A stretch of DNA of 24,862 nucleotides from Rhodocyclaceae bacterium UBA5602 (GTDB lineage: Bacteria; Pseudomonadota; Gammaproteobacteria; Burkholderiales; Rhodocyclaceae), in assembly GCA_002424865.1 (NCBI GenBank), contig DILC01000083.1:6079-30940 (forward strand), given 5' to 3'. Both the position numbers and the translations under genes were made by a program. This document shows positions 24,260 to 24,862 of the stretch, piece after piece. Numbering within the stretch: the first letter of the stretch is position 1; the number at the start of each line of letters is the position of its first letter. The notes beneath the pieces were generated by a model. It was not told the DNA's origin, did not search any database, and saw nothing but the letters and a program-made list of their open reading frames with translations.

Positions 24260-24862
24260 TCATCCCAGCTCATTGAAGTAGCAATGCGACTGCGTGGAAT
24301 ACAAGCCGCGCCGCCACTCCACCGGCTGATCTGCGTACGAGAAACTCAAGCGCTCAACCGACAGCAACGGACTGCCTTCCTCGACGTGCAACAACTCCGC
24401 GCTTGACCGGTCTGCCGCTACGGCGCGCAATCGCTCCTCGGCGCGCACCATGCGCACACCGAAACGATCTTCAAAAAAACTGTACAGGGAACCGTTATAG
24501 CCTTTGAGCATATCGAGCGTGATGGCGCCAAAAATCGCACCCGGCAAATAAATCTCATCCACCACAATAGGCCGCCCAGCAAACTGCAGGACGCGGCGAA
24601 CCACAGTGATGGGATCCCCCACCTTGATCGCCAGCATGCGAGCAGCCTCGACACCCGCCTTCGCGCGCCAGCATTCCAACGGAACGCTCTTGGCTTGCTG
24701 CATTTCACCATTGAGTGGCATCAAGCGCAGGAAACGAAAGAATGCACGCGGATCGTCATGGGTGGCGACAAACGTCCCCTTGCCTTGCCGCCGCACCAAT
24801 AAATGCTCAGCCGCCAGCTCATCTATCGCCTTGCGGACCGTGCCCTGACTGACCGAAAAGCG
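24260..24862 (-). CDS. GntR-family (HutC/FarR type) regulator, N-terminus cut by window
   Basis: The last 200 residues are visible and the gene starts beyond the right edge. The first visible residues are the second half of a GntR winged helix-turn-helix (FSVSQGTVRKAIDELAAEHLL, then the wing VRRQGKGTFVATH). A UTRA-type effector domain follows, from about residue 50 of the visible part to the end (VGDPITVVRRVLQFAGRPIVVDEIYLP, and LLSVERLSFSYADQPVEWRRGLYST). Such proteins sense small molecules and usually repress adjacent genes. Its position directly ahead of sdhC, with 95 bases between, suggests control of the sdh-gltA-odh genes (inference). The effector is not known from sequence. Confidence 0.92.
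   Translation of the reverse strand, partial: RFSVSQGTVRKAIDELAAEHLLVRRQGKGTFVATHDDPRAFFRFLRLMPLNGEMQQAKSVPLECWRAKAGVEAARMLAIKVGDPITVVRRVLQFAGRPIVVDEIYLPGAIFGAITLDMLKGYNGSLYSFFEDRFGVRMVRAEERLRAVAADRSSAELLHVEEGSPLLSVERLSFSYADQPVEWRRGLYSTQSHCYFNELG

Overview
The window looks like a chromosomal segment of a betaproteobacterium, most likely Burkholderiales and possibly Alcaligenaceae-like. The main reason is the long leftward run GntR regulator - sdhC - sdhD - sdhA - sdhB - sdhE - gltA - odhA (sucA) - odhB (sucB) - lpdA - zapE, a gene order known from that class. The GC content looks moderate, and coding density is high throughout. No gap between genes exceeds about 250 bases. I see no rRNA, tRNA, CRISPR array, transposase or integrase.

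Region 1 (1-4441) is a small catabolic-looking module. A LysR-type regulator (rightward) diverges from a leftward run: Rieske [2Fe-2S] ferredoxin, LLM-class (luciferase-like) flavin monooxygenase, alpha/beta-hydrolase, and a plant-type [2Fe-2S]/FAD/NAD reductase whose C-terminus is cut by the window edge. It has the parts of an electron-transfer chain plus a monooxygenase and a hydrolase. The substrate is not evident, and no Rieske-type or di-iron terminal oxygenase is visible. The divergent intergenic region carries a widely spaced perfect inverted repeat, a candidate LysR operator. This is the least explained part of the window.

Region 2 (about 4490-11116) is a rightward drug- or solvent-efflux locus: a MarR repressor, then an AcrA-type adaptor lipoprotein, an AcrB-type RND pump and an OprM/NodT-type outer-membrane lipoprotein. 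A near-consensus promoter precedes marR. A perfect 7-bp-arm palindrome overlaps its -10 element, as expected of an autoregulatory operator. Three 13-bp tandem repeats follow marR. A strong intrinsic terminator closes the locus. The pump gene contains a run of ten C residues.

Region 3 (11229-12180) is a leftward pair, a PrxQ/BCP-type peroxiredoxin and an SlyD-type FKBP prolyl isomerase, overlapping by 14 bases.

Region 4 (12305-24862) is the TCA supercluster. It encodes succinate dehydrogenase (SdhCDAB) and its flavinylation factor SdhE, citrate synthase, all three subunits of the 2-oxoglutarate dehydrogenase complex, and then, beyond a hairpin, the ZapE/AFG1-type ATPase. A GntR/HutC-type regulator, N-terminally cut by the right edge, sits at the head. 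Most of this region is textbook. The details worth a second look are an Ala-for-Gly change in the SdhE RGxxE motif, a GTG start for sdhA, and an AT-rich perfect palindrome between gltA and odhA.

Start sites were re-chosen from ribosome-binding sites where the longest open frame ran too far upstream (hydrolase, outer-membrane protein, zapE, lpdA, sdhB, sdhA, sdhD, sdhC).
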